A stretch of DNA of 64,000 nt from Prado023 sp963753075 (GTDB taxonomy: Bacteria > Actinomycetota > Actinomycetes > S36-B12 > CAIYMF01), in the NCBI GenBank assembly GCA_963753075.1, contig CAVWAR010000017.1:1116001-1180000 (forward strand). The letters are read 5' to 3'. This document shows, in pieces, positions 27,194 through 35,651 of this stretch (positions within the stretch are counted from its first letter, which is position 1; each line of letters begins with the position of its first letter). The notes under the pieces are model-generated. The model saw only the letters and a list, made by a program, of their open reading frames with translations, made no database searches and was not told the origin of the DNA. Position numbers and translations under genes: made by a program.

Positions 27194-29599
27194 GTGCCAG
27201 GGCGAGGACAGGTCGGCAAGGAGGCCCCGCGGGGCCTCCTTCCGCGTAGTGTTCATCAAGTCGTCTCACTGGTTCTGATCCTGGGCGCTCTGTCCGTTGT
27301 CGTGGTCTGGGTCGCCAGCCCACTGCTGACAGCACCTGCCGGGGTGCCCACCAGCACGACCCTTCGCGCAGTGGCCGTATTCGTACTCCTGGCCGCTGCG
27401 GGCGAACTCGTGTCTGTGCGCATCTGGCGCGGCAGCACCTCGGAGGACCTGACCTACCTTGAGGCGGTCCTGGTGGCGGCGGTCCTCACGATGCCTCCGC
27501 TGCCAACCATTGCGGCCACGCTGGCCGGGCTGCTCATCGCGAGCATCGTGCAGCGCAGGGACTGGCCGAAGACCCTGTTCAACATCGGCTCGTATACAAC
27601 GTCAACGGCCGCCATGATCCTCATCTACTACGGTCTGGCAGACGGTGCCACAAGGTTCGGCATTCGAGCAGTCCTTGCTCTCCTCGCCGCGACGTTCGCC
27701 TTCTCGCTGATCAACACCGGCCTCCTGTCCTTGATCTTCCACGTGGTCGGAGGTTCGAGTCCCGCGGAGTACATTGCCGACGAATGGCGGCTGTCCGGCA
27801 CGATGGCGGTTGGCGGTGTGGGCGTCGGCGCGACCGCAGTGTTCCTTGCCGACAACGAGGCATGGGCACTTCTGCCGTTCATCGCACTGCCGGCGCTGGC
27901 CCTGTGGCTCGCCTACGGGGCGGCAGCGCAGCATGTGAATGCCCTGGAGAGAAACCGCTGGCTGGTCCTGCTCGGTGGCCTGTTGGCCCAACAGGGGCAG
28001 GGCTTGCGGACCTTGGAGGAGTCCGCCGAAGCTATCCGGCAGATCGTCGGTGCCCCTGAGTTGGCCATCCTGCATTCGGACTCCAGCTCCGAGTCACCCG
28101 ATCCGGCCAGCGAGCGAATCCTGGCATCCACGTGGACCGAGGCCGGGCCCCGCGCACTGGAAGCCGAGGAGCTACCCAAGGGGTGGCAGACCGGTGTCGT
28201 GACACAACTGGACGTCGGTTCCATCCACCCTGGCGCGCTCCTGCTGGGTTCGACCGCGCCGTACCGGCGCAGTCGGATCGCCGGCCGCACTCGGGGCTGG
28301 CAGCTGGACGACGCAGACGCTCCTGTGCTCGGAGCGCTCGTGGCAGCGGTCGGAAGTGCCATGCGGGCAGGAGCGGCGTTCAGCGCGCTGACCGAGGAGA
28401 CCGCGAAGATGACCGCGGTCGTGGACAACACCTCCGATGGCATCGCGATGGTGGATGACTCGGGACACGTACGGCTGTGGAGCCAGACGATGGCCCGGAT
28501 GTCGGGTATCGACGCGGATGCGCTCGCCGACGATGCCGAGCAGCCCGAAATCGTCCGTACTGTCATCCAGGCCTCCCGCGATGGCCAGGCGGCTATCGAC
28601 CGGGCACCCGTCCAGGTGCACCTCGAGCGCGAGGACGGTGAGCATCTCGACGTGTCGATCAGCACCGTCCGGGTCCGCGAGTCGGTCACCTCCGCCAGCG
28701 GCGACGAGGCTGGCTGGGTGAGCATCCTCACCGTCCACGATGAAACACGTGAGCGCCGCGTTGAGCGCATGAAGACCGACTTCGTCGCGACCATCTCCCA
28801 CGAGCTCCGCACGCCGATCACGCCGATCAAGGGGTACGCGCACCTGTTGGTCACCCGGGGCGACCGGATGACCACCGAGAAGCGCAACAACGCACTGCAA
28901 CTGATCTCCGATCGCGCCGATCACCTCGCACGGCTCGTCGACGACCTGCTGATGGCCTCCCGGGTGTCCGACGGCACCCGCCTGGCGATCGAGATGGGCG
29001 TGGAGGACCTCGACGTGGTTGTCCGGCAGGCCGTGGCGAGCTTCCCGCAGATGGCCAAGCGGATCTCCGTTGAACTGCCTGACGAGCCGGTTGAACTCCA
29101 GTGCGACCGCGTCCGGGCGATCCAGTGCCTGTCGAACCTGCTGCACAACGCTGAGAAGTACACAGCGGCCGACTCCCCCATCGAGGTCCGGACCGAGTTG
29201 AACGGCCTCCAGGTCCGCATCCACGTCCGGGACCACGGAGCCGGGATCCCACTCTCCGAGCAGGATCGGGTGTTCGAGCGGTTCTACCGACGGGAGGACC
29301 CGTTCACCATGCGCACCGGAGGGGCGGGTCTCGGACTGCACATCGCCCGGGAGCTGGCGGTTGCGATGGGCGGTGGCCTGACCCTGGAGACGCCGGCCGA
29401 GGGGACGGGCGCGGAGTTCGTCCTGAGCCTGCCCACGAGTGAGGCTCCCCCCGTCACGGTCGCCCAGGCTGCCGGCGCCCAGGGCCACGGCGTCTCCGGG
29501 GACGCGAGGAACTACGCGGGTGGGGATGCGTCCGCGCCCCCCGCCCGTCCGGGTGGGACCATGGACCTGCCGCAGGAACCACGCCTTGCGAACAAGTGA
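27194..29599 (+). CDS. Membrane sensor histidine kinase with PAS domain
   Basis: 801 residues. The N-terminal 260 residues hold about six or seven hydrophobic spans with a conserved-looking loop (NIGSYTTSTAA), resembling integral-membrane sensor domains found before HD-GYP or GGDEF outputs. Next come a weakly GAF-like stretch (265-395), PAS (about 400-515), HisKA with phospho-accepting His536 (ISHELRTP) and HATPase_c (N-box LSNLLHNAEKYT near 646; GAGLGLHIA). A Gly/Ala tail follows. The GTG at 27194 is 9 nt past the frame-restored protease stop and lacks a good Shine-Dalgarno, which suggests coupling. A 24-nt palindrome lies within codons 9-16. The partner is the regulator 21 nt downstream. 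Signal unknown. Confidence 0.9.
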   Translation: MPGRGQVGKEAPRGLLPRSVHQVVSLVLILGALSVVVVWVASPLLTAPAGVPTSTTLRAVAVFVLLAAAGELVSVRIWRGSTSEDLTYLEAVLVAAVLTMPPLPTIAATLAGLLIASIVQRRDWPKTLFNIGSYTTSTAAMILIYYGLADGATRFGIRAVLALLAATFAFSLINTGLLSLIFHVVGGSSPAEYIADEWRLSGTMAVGGVGVGATAVFLADNEAWALLPFIALPALALWLAYGAAAQHVNALERNRWLVLLGGLLAQQGQGLRTLEESAEAIRQIVGAPELAILHSDSSSESPDPASERILASTWTEAGPRALEAEELPKGWQTGVVTQLDVGSIHPGALLLGSTAPYRRSRIAGRTRGWQLDDADAPVLGALVAAVGSAMRAGAAFSALTEETAKMTAVVDNTSDGIAMVDDSGHVRLWSQTMARMSGIDADALADDAEQPEIVRTVIQASRDGQAAIDRAPVQVHLEREDGEHLDVSISTVRVRESVTSASGDEAGWVSILTVHDETRERRVERMKTDFVATISHELRTPITPIKGYAHLLVTRGDRMTTEKRNNALQLISDRADHLARLVDDLLMASRVSDGTRLAIEMGVEDLDVVVRQAVASFPQMAKRISVELPDEPVELQCDRVRAIQCLSNLLHNAEKYTAADSPIEVRTELNGLQVRIHVRDHGAGIPLSEQDRVFERFYRREDPFTMRTGGAGLGLHIARELAVAMGGGLTLETPAEGTGAEFVLSLPTSEAPPVTVAQAAGAQGHGVSGDARNYAGGDASAPPARPGGTMDLPQEPRLANK
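27218..27241 (+). other. 24-nt perfect palindrome at the protease-kinase junction
   Basis: Arms AAGGAGGCCCC and GGGGCCTCCTT meet around a GC centre. It lies 33 nt after the restored protease stop, inside the first codons of the kinase if GTG 27194 is used. It looks like a terminator hairpin with little T tract, or a structure that hides its own AAGGAGG. It may attenuate kinase expression. Confidence 0.6.
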
Positions 29600-29620
29600 C
29601 GAGTGCACGAAGGAGCCACG

Positions 29621-29983
29621 ATGCCGCTGATCCTGGTCGTTGACGATGAGGAGTCCGTCCGCATGCTGCTGCGCGACACCCTCGAGCTCGACGCCTATGA
29701 GGTCCGGGACGCGATTGACGGACCCGAGGCCCTGGAGTCCTTCGACGAACGACTGCCCGACGGGGTCATCCTGGACGTCATGATGCCGCGCATGTCCGGC
29801 ATCGACGTGCTCAAGGAGATCCGCAACCGTCCGGGCGGCTCAGAGGTCCCCGTGATCCTGCTGACCGCCGCGGGCGACGACCAGACCACGTGGGACGGCT
29901 GGTCGGCCGGCGCCACGTGCTACCTCACCAAGCCCTTTGACCCTGACAACCTGCTGTCGTGGGTCGAGCGGTTGCTGGGCTGA
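29621..29983 (+). CDS. Single-domain response regulator (CheY-like)
   Basis: A 120-residue receiver domain with no output domain. It has the acidic pair VDDEES near residue 7, the phospho-Asp in ILDVMMPRMSG, Thr in LLTAAG and Lys in YLTKPFD. ATG at 29621 has GAAGGAG upstream; the frame is open six codons earlier without similarity. It is 21 nt after the kinase and is surely its partner. Lacking a DNA-binding domain, it must act through protein contacts. It converges with hisG. Confidence 0.93.
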   Translation: MPLILVVDDEESVRMLLRDTLELDAYEVRDAIDGPEALESFDERLPDGVILDVMMPRMSGIDVLKEIRNRPGGSEVPVILLTAAGDDQTTWDGWSAGATCYLTKPFDPDNLLSWVERLLG

Positions 29984-30011
29984 GCGGTCGCAGCCAGGTC
30001 GAGCGGTCGCC

Positions 30012-30857
30012 CTACAACCGGCAGGCGTGAATGTCGGTGACGATGATCCCGCGCGCACCCAGCTCGTAGAGCTCGTCCATCACGCGGTGCACCTTCTCGC
30101 GCGCCACCATCGCGCGCACCGCCGACCACCGGGCATCGGCCAACGGTGAGACTGTGGGCGACTCGATCCCGGGAGTGATCTGGCAGGCCGCCGCGACGAG
30201 CTCGGCCGGGATGTCGTAGTCGACGATCACATAGGTCCGCGCGGCGATGACGCCCTGGACTCGGCGAACGAAGGTCGCCACCTCGCCCTCCTGACCGACG
30301 CTGGCGCGCCGGATGAGAAGGGCCTCGCTGACGAGCAGCGGGTCACCGATGCTCTCCAGCCCGGCCTGGCGCAGCGTGCCCCCGGTGGCCACGACATCGG
30401 CCACGGCGTCGGCGACACCGAGTCGCACGGCGTTCTCAACCGCGCCATCGAGGCGGACGACTGTCGCCTCCACCTGGGAACGGGCCAGGTAGTCGTCGAG
30501 CAGCCCCGGGTACGAGGTGGCGATCCGCCGGCCGGACAGGTCAGCGACCTCGTGGGCTTCGCCAGCGGGGACGGCCAGCCGGAACGTCGACGGGGCGAAT
30601 CCCAGGCGCATGACCTCCTTGGCCGATGCGCGGCTGTCGAGCAGCATGTCGAGCCCGGTGATCCCGAGGTCCAGGGTCCCCGAGCCGACGTAGATCGCGA
30701 TGTCGCGGGGCCGCAGGAAGAAGAACTCGACACCGTTGGCCTCGTCAGTGACGACGAGGTCGCGCACGTTGGCCCCCGCGAGGTAGCCGGCCTCGCGCAG
30801 GATCCCGCGCGCGGGTTCGGCAAGAGCGCCCTTGTTGGGCACGGCGATGCGGAGCAT
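30012..30857 (-). CDS. hisG: ATP phosphoribosyltransferase
   Basis: First and feedback-controlled step of histidine synthesis: ATP plus PRPP. The 281 residues from MLRIAVPNKGALAEP form the long, self-sufficient type, with a C-terminal regulatory ACT-like domain (about 210-281). No hisZ is therefore needed. GAGG precedes the ATG at 30857. It follows hisE after 26 bp, at the end of a riboflavin operon. Confidence 0.96.
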   Translation of the reverse strand: MLRIAVPNKGALAEPARGILREAGYLAGANVRDLVVTDEANGVEFFFLRPRDIAIYVGSGTLDLGITGLDMLLDSRASAKEVMRLGFAPSTFRLAVPAGEAHEVADLSGRRIATSYPGLLDDYLARSQVEATVVRLDGAVENAVRLGVADAVADVVATGGTLRQAGLESIGDPLLVSEALLIRRASVGQEGEVATFVRRVQGVIAARTYVIVDYDIPAELVAAACQITPGIESPTVSPLADARWSAVRAMVAREKVHRVMDELYELGARGIIVTDIHACRL

Positions 30858-30883
30858 GACTGTCCTCACTGAAGAGCGGTGGA

Positions 30884-31147
30884 TCACAGGTGGTCGTAGA
30901 CGTCCTCGAGGCTCAGTCCCGAGGCGATCATCAGGACCTGTGCGTGGTAGAGCAGCTGGGAGATCTCCTCCGCGGTGCGAGCGGGCCCCTCATGCTCGGC
31001 AGCCATCCAGGCCTCGGCGGCCTCCTCGACGACCTTCTTGCCGACGGCGTGCACACCGCCGGAGAGCAGCGCAACGGTCCCCGACCCGGCATCCCCGGCA
31101 ACAGCCTTTGCAGAGAGCTCGGCGAACAGCTCGTCGAAGGTCTTCAC
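30884..31147 (-). CDS. hisE: Phosphoribosyl-ATP pyrophosphatase
   Basis: Second step of histidine synthesis; removes pyrophosphate from phosphoribosyl-ATP. 87 residues, single-domain, with the MazG-like helices and metal ligands in GKKVVEEAAEAW and the later EEISQLLYHAQVLM. Pairs with hisG, as is usual in actinomycetes, where the two lie apart from the main his operon. Confidence 0.96.
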   Translation of the reverse strand: MKTFDELFAELSAKAVAGDAGSGTVALLSGGVHAVGKKVVEEAAEAWMAAEHEGPARTAEEISQLLYHAQVLMIASGLSLEDVYDHL

Positions 31148-31168
31148 GGCGCCAAGACTACCGGCCGT

Positions 31169-31666
31169 TCAGAAGCCCGTTGTGCTGCCCGATCCCGGGC
31201 GCCGGAACGTGGGAAGGGCCAGCGCTAGTGACAGAGCCGCCTCGGCGGCCTCGCGGCCCTTGTCCTCGTTCGAGCCGGGCAGGCCGGCCCGGTCGAGGGC
31301 CTGGGCCTCGTCATCACAGGTCAGCAGGCCGAAGCCAACCGGAACGCCGGTGTCGAGGGCAACGCGGGACAACCCCGACGTGGCAGCGTCGCAGACGTAC
31401 TCGAAGTGGGGGGTGCCCCCGCGGATGATCACTCCGAGGGCGATCACCGCATCGAAGCCCGCCCGTGCGGCCACCTGAGCGGCCAGTGGAAGCTCGAAGG
31501 AGCCGGGGACCCGGTAGAGCACGCTGACCGCCCCGGACCGGGTGCAGGTGGACGTCGCACCCTCGATCAGCCCGTCCATCACGGTGTCGTGCCACGAGGA
31601 GGCCACGATCGCGACCCGCTTGCCCTCTGCGTCGATCTGCATGCCCGGAGCTCCGGAACCACTCAT
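31169..31666 (-). CDS. ribH: 6,7-dimethyl-8-ribityllumazine synthase
   Basis: Penultimate riboflavin step: condenses the pyrimidine intermediate with 3,4-dihydroxybutanone phosphate. 165 residues with VAIVASSWHDTV, VPGSFELPLAAQ and IRGGTPHFEYVCDA, the typical active-site elements. Forms icosahedral or pentameric shells in the family. The ATG overlaps the ribBA stop as ATGA. Confidence 0.97.
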   Translation of the reverse strand: MSGSGAPGMQIDAEGKRVAIVASSWHDTVMDGLIEGATSTCTRSGAVSVLYRVPGSFELPLAAQVAARAGFDAVIALGVIIRGGTPHFEYVCDAATSGLSRVALDTGVPVGFGLLTCDDEAQALDRAGLPGSNEDKGREAAEAALSLALALPTFRRPGSGSTTGF

Positions 31667-33105
31667 CGATGTCCTCCCATGTGCCCCATCCGATCCCGCT
31701 TCGTGGCCAGGTAGACCTCGTTGAAGGGGTTGGGCGCGATCTCGAGCGGAACGCGATCCACAATCCGCAGGCCGTAGCCGGACAGGCCCGCGAGCTTGGC
31801 CGGGTTGTTGGTCAGCAGGCGCATGGTCCGCACACCGAGGTCCGCGAGGATCTGGGCGCCGGTGCCGTAGTCGCGCGCGTCAGCGGGCAGCCCCAGGTCG
31901 AGGTTGGCATCGACCGTGTCCCGGCCGCCGTCCTGCAGGGCGTAGGCGGCCAGCTTGGAGACCAGGCCGATCCCACGTCCCTCGTGCCCGCGCATGTAGA
32001 GCACGACTCCGCGCCCCGCGTCGGACACCGCCCGCAGCGCCGACTGCAGCTGCGGTCCGCAGTCGCAGCGCAACGATCCGAACGCGTCGCCCGTGAGGCA
32101 CTCGGAGTGCACGCGGACGAGGATGTCCTCACCTTCGCCGATCTCCCCGACGACCAGCGCCACGTGCTCGATGTCGTCCAGCGACGAGCGGTAGCCGACT
32201 GCCGTGAAATCGCCGAACAGCGTTGGCAGCGTCGTCGCTGCCACCCGTTCGACCTGACGTTCGTGACCTCGTCGGTAGCGGATGAGGTCCGCGATCGAGA
32301 TCATCACCAGGCGGTGCTCATCGGCGAATGCACGGCACTGTGGCGCGCGCATCATGGTGCCGTCCTCGTTCATCAGCTCGCACAGCGCACCCGAGGGCGT
32401 CAGCCCCGCGAGCGTGGCGAGGTCCACCGCCGCCTCGGTGTGCCCCGGGCGGCGCAGCACACCACCGGGCACTGCGCGCAGGGGCATCACGTGCCCGGGC
32501 CGGGTCAGGTCGTGTGCCTCGGTGGCCGAGTCCGAGAGCACCTTGATCGTGTGCGCCCGGTCGGCGGCTGAGATGCCCGTGGATGCCACGTCGCGGGCAT
32601 CAACCGACACGGCGTAGGCCGTCTGCTTCCTATCCTCGTTCACGGCGGTCATCGGCGGCAGGCCGAGCCGGTCGAGGTCCTCGCCGACCAGGCTCACGCA
32701 GATGTACCCGGAGGTGTGCCGGATCATGAAGGCCGTCAGCTCCGGGGTGGCCCGCTGGCCGGCGAAGATGAGGTCGCCCTCGTTCTCCCGGTCCTCGTCA
32801 TCCACCACGACGACGGCCTCGCCACGTGCGACAGCCGCGATCGCAGCCGGGATGCTGTCGAGTGGGACCCCACCCGCGGCCGAGGTCGGTTCGGCGGACG
32901 CAGATTCGTCCGCCTCGGTCGGGGACGTCGATGCCGCCTCGGTCGTCGTGGTGCTCGGTGCCGTCGATGCCGTGCTGGCCATGGTCGGTGGGTCCACGAC
33001 AACCTCGGTGGCCGCCACCGGCTGCGTCACCCCGCGCTCAGGGGGCTCGTCATCGTGTCCGGTGGGGATGCCCGCATGGCCGAAGTCGGAATCCCGGGGC
33101 GTCAT
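31663..33105 (-). CDS. ribBA: Bifunctional DHBP synthase / GTP cyclohydrolase II
   Basis: Supplies both riboflavin precursors: RibB makes 3,4-dihydroxybutanone phosphate from ribulose 5-phosphate, and RibA opens GTP. The RibB domain (about residues 80-290) has VVVVDDEDRENEGDLIFAG; RibA (about 290-480) has the zinc cysteines in ECLTGDAFGSLRCDC and GHEGRGIGL. Unusually, the first 80 residues are a low-complexity Thr/Ser/Ala/Glu segment. The start is well supported because its ATG overlaps the ribE stop as ATGA. Confidence 0.96.
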   Translation of the reverse strand: MTPRDSDFGHAGIPTGHDDEPPERGVTQPVAATEVVVDPPTMASTASTAPSTTTTEAASTSPTEADESASAEPTSAAGGVPLDSIPAAIAAVARGEAVVVVDDEDRENEGDLIFAGQRATPELTAFMIRHTSGYICVSLVGEDLDRLGLPPMTAVNEDRKQTAYAVSVDARDVASTGISAADRAHTIKVLSDSATEAHDLTRPGHVMPLRAVPGGVLRRPGHTEAAVDLATLAGLTPSGALCELMNEDGTMMRAPQCRAFADEHRLVMISIADLIRYRRGHERQVERVAATTLPTLFGDFTAVGYRSSLDDIEHVALVVGEIGEGEDILVRVHSECLTGDAFGSLRCDCGPQLQSALRAVSDAGRGVVLYMRGHEGRGIGLVSKLAAYALQDGGRDTVDANLDLGLPADARDYGTGAQILADLGVRTMRLLTNNPAKLAGLSGYGLRIVDRVPLEIAPNPFNEVYLATKRDRMGHMGGHR

Positions 33106-33722
33106 TGGCGCACTCCGACCATGCGTTCGACGTACTTGGCGATGACATCCACCTCGAGGTTGACCGGGTCGCCAACGTGCCGACTGCCGAGCGTGGTGTC
33201 CGAGAGCGTGGTCGGGATCAGGGAGACGGAGAACCAGGACTGATCTCCGGCCGCCTCGGTGCCGTCAACCACCTCCACAACGGTCAGTGACACGCCGTCA
33301 ACGGTGATCGAGCCCTTCTCGACGAGGAAGCGGGCGAGCTCGAGGGGAACCTCGACCTCCACGACCTCCCAGTTCTCGCTGGGGTGCCGGGCTCGGATCC
33401 GGCCAAGGCCGTCGACGTGGCCCTGGACGATGTGGCCCCCGAAGCGGCCGTCGGCTGCCATCGGCCGCTCGAGGTTGACCGGGTCGCCAGGCCGCAGGGC
33501 ACCAAGGGCGCTGCGCTGCAGGGTCTCGGCCATCACGTCGGCGCTGAACCGGTCACCGTCGAGGGAGACCGCGGTGAGGCACACGCCGTTCACCGCGATG
33601 CTGTCTCCGTGGGAGGCCCCGGAGGTCACGCGCGGCCCGGAGACGACCAGACGCGCTGAGTCGTCGGCCAACGGGGTGACCTCGACGACCTGACCGAGCT
33701 CCTCGACAATGCCGGTGAACAC
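33102..33722 (-). CDS. ribE: Riboflavin synthase, alpha chain
   Basis: Final step: dismutation of two lumazines to riboflavin. 206 residues with the two tandem lumazine-binding repeats: MFTGIVEELG with GVCLTAV in the first, and the second repeat starting near residue 98 with DGVSLTVV. The GTG start has AAGGAGG 10 nt upstream. Follows ribD after 45 bp. Confidence 0.97.
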   Translation of the reverse strand: MFTGIVEELGQVVEVTPLADDSARLVVSGPRVTSGASHGDSIAVNGVCLTAVSLDGDRFSADVMAETLQRSALGALRPGDPVNLERPMAADGRFGGHIVQGHVDGLGRIRARHPSENWEVVEVEVPLELARFLVEKGSITVDGVSLTVVEVVDGTEAAGDQSWFSVSLIPTTLSDTTLGSRHVGDPVNLEVDVIAKYVERMVGVRQ

Positions 33723-33767
33723 CTACGTGACCTCCTTGATGCGGGCGGACCCGGTGCGCAGGGGTGA

Positions 33768-34820
33768 TTACACCCCTCGTGGGGGATCCGTGGGGGCCAT
33801 TCTCCCGTCCAGACGCACATCCTGGCCAACTCGGGTCAATCCAGTGATCTCCAGGGGCATGGCCGAGCCGATCCCCGGGATGCCGAGATCGCCCACGGCG
33901 GCCGGTCCCGCGCCGAGCAGCATGGGTGCGACGTACCAGATCACCCGGTCGACGAGCCCGTCGGCGAGGAAGGCCGCGGCGAGAGTCGGCCCGCCTTCGA
34001 GCAGCACGTGCTGCACGTCATCCTCAGCCAGGGACGTCAGGACGCGTGCGGGCGACTCATCCGGGAAGACGCGCAGTGCGGCCCGGCCATCGCGCAGGGC
34101 CGCGTCCGCGGGGACCTCGGAGCGCCCCATGACGACCCGGAGCGGCTGCCGACCGGTCGCATTGCCCTCCGCGTCGCGGACCGTCAGCGAGGGGTCGTCG
34201 GCCAGGGCGGTGCCGGTGCCGATCAGGACCGCATCGACCTCTGCGCGCAGCCTGTGGACCTCGGCGCGGGCGGCCTCCCCGGTGATCCACCGGCTGGATC
34301 CGTCCGCGGCGGCGATCCGACCGTCAAGCGAGCTTGCGACCTTCCATGTGACCATCGGGCGGCCGAGAGTGACCGCGAAGGTCCACGCCTCGTTGACCTG
34401 CTCCGCCTCGTCGGCGAGCAACCCCGGAACGACGTCGATGCCCGCCGCCATGAGGCGCTCCGCTCCCCCGGCCGCCAGCGCGTTGGGATCAGCCTGGGCG
34501 TAGACGACGCGGGCAACGCCGGCATCGATCAGTGCTTGGGCGCACGGACCTGTCCGCCCGGTGTGGTTGCACGGCTCGAGCGTGACCACGGCGGTCGCGC
34601 CACGGGCGGCTCCCCCGGCGGCCTCCAGTGCCGCGGCCTCGGCGTGGGCCGTACCAGCGCCGCGGTGGAAGCCCTCCGCGACAGTGGCTCCGGACGGGTC
34701 GAGCAGGACACATCCCACCCGTGGGTTCGGGCTGCGCGGGACGTCGGCCGTGGTCGCCAGCTCGACGGCACGCATCATCGCCGCCCGCTCGGCTGTGGTC
34801 GGCAGGCTGGGCTCGCTCAC
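33768..34820 (-). CDS. ribD: Riboflavin-specific deaminase/reductase
   Basis: Two consecutive riboflavin steps: deaminates then reduces the ring-opened pyrimidine. The deaminase domain has the zinc motif HAEAAAL plus EPCNHTGRTGPC (residues about 55-95). The NADPH reductase domain fills the C-terminal half (VTWKVASSLDGRIAA onward). The GTG at 34820 overlaps the rpe stop as GTGA and gives 350 residues. The frame extends upstream into rpe without similarity. Confidence 0.96.
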   Translation of the reverse strand: MSEPSLPTTAERAAMMRAVELATTADVPRSPNPRVGCVLLDPSGATVAEGFHRGAGTAHAEAAALEAAGGAARGATAVVTLEPCNHTGRTGPCAQALIDAGVARVVYAQADPNALAAGGAERLMAAGIDVVPGLLADEAEQVNEAWTFAVTLGRPMVTWKVASSLDGRIAAADGSSRWITGEAARAEVHRLRAEVDAVLIGTGTALADDPSLTVRDAEGNATGRQPLRVVMGRSEVPADAALRDGRAALRVFPDESPARVLTSLAEDDVQHVLLEGGPTLAAAFLADGLVDRVIWYVAPMLLGAGPAAVGDLGIPGIGSAMPLEITGLTRVGQDVRLDGRMAPTDPPRGV

Positions 34821-35479
34821 AGGGGCGACGCAGCCGACGCTGCCGCGCGCAGGGCCGTGCATGCTGCCGCCGGGTCCGCGGCTCCGAAGACCGCGGAGCC
34901 GGCGACGAACACGTCGGCTCCGGCCTCGGCACATCGCTCGATCGTGGATTCGGCCACGCCGCCGTCGACCTGAAGCCAGATGTCTGCGTCGCCGATGAGC
35001 CGGCGGGCCTGCTGGATCTTGGGCACCGCGAGCTCGAGGAACGGCTGCCCGCCGAACCCCGGCTCGACGCTCATGATCAGGACCATGTCGATCTCGTGGA
35101 CGAGGTCGATGAGGGAATCGACGGGGGTCGCCGGCTTGATGCCGACCCCGGCACGCGCACCCTGCCTGCGGATGTCGCGGGCCAACCGGACCGGAGCCCG
35201 CGCTGCCTCAAGGTGGAAGGTGACACTGCCCGCGCCCGCCTCGGCGTACCCCGGCGCCCACCGGTCCGGGTCGTCGATCATCAGGTGGCAGTCCACCGGC
35301 GTGCGCACGCGCGACAGCAGCGCCTCCACGATGGGCAGACCCAGGGTGAGGTTGGGAACGAAGTGGTTGTCCATGACATCGACGTGCAACCAGTCGGCCG
35401 TCGCGGCGACCCGGTCGCACTCACTGGCCAGGTCGGCGAAGTCAGCCGCGAGGATGCTCGGTGAGATCTGGATGCCCAT
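34817..35479 (-). CDS. rpe: Ribulose-phosphate 3-epimerase
   Basis: TIM-barrel enzyme interconverting ribulose 5-phosphate and xylulose 5-phosphate in the pentose phosphate pathway. 220 residues with SPSILAADFADL, WLHVDVMDNHFVPN, CHLMI and VEPGFGGQ, all active-site segments. First gene of the rib-his operon, where it manages the ribulose phosphate used by RibB. The ATG lies 6 nt after a TAGGCT -10, so the mRNA is probably leaderless. No FMN riboswitch is visible upstream. Confidence 0.96.
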   Translation of the reverse strand: MGIQISPSILAADFADLASECDRVAATADWLHVDVMDNHFVPNLTLGLPIVEALLSRVRTPVDCHLMIDDPDRWAPGYAEAGAGSVTFHLEAARAPVRLARDIRRQGARAGVGIKPATPVDSLIDLVHEIDMVLIMSVEPGFGGQPFLELAVPKIQQARRLIGDADIWLQVDGGVAESTIERCAEAGADVFVAGSAVFGAADPAAACTALRAAASAASPL

Positions 35480-35485
35480 GGCCCC

Positions 35486-35491
35486 AGCCTA
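35486..35491 (-). promoter_or_regulatory. -10 element of leaderless rpe operon
   Basis: TAGGCT on the minus strand ends 6 nt before the rpe ATG. Same layout as eight other starts in the window (TANNNT, 6-7 nt, start codon). Confidence 0.55.
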
Positions 35492-35651
35492 ACTTCGGAT
35501 CAGGCACGGGAGGGAGTGGGACGAGCCCTGGGCCGCCCACACGATGCCGGGTCGCAGACCGTCCGTGCGGCAGTCCGACGACAGGGCCATCATGATCCCA
35601 GGTCCTCGCCAGGCTGGCGTCGGACACCTGACTCCCAGGAAGGGGCGGACC

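Noticed and set aside
35480..35651. FMN riboswitch before the rib operon
   Set aside because: The rpe promoter leaves no leader and no RFN element conserved sequence is visible here or before ribD.
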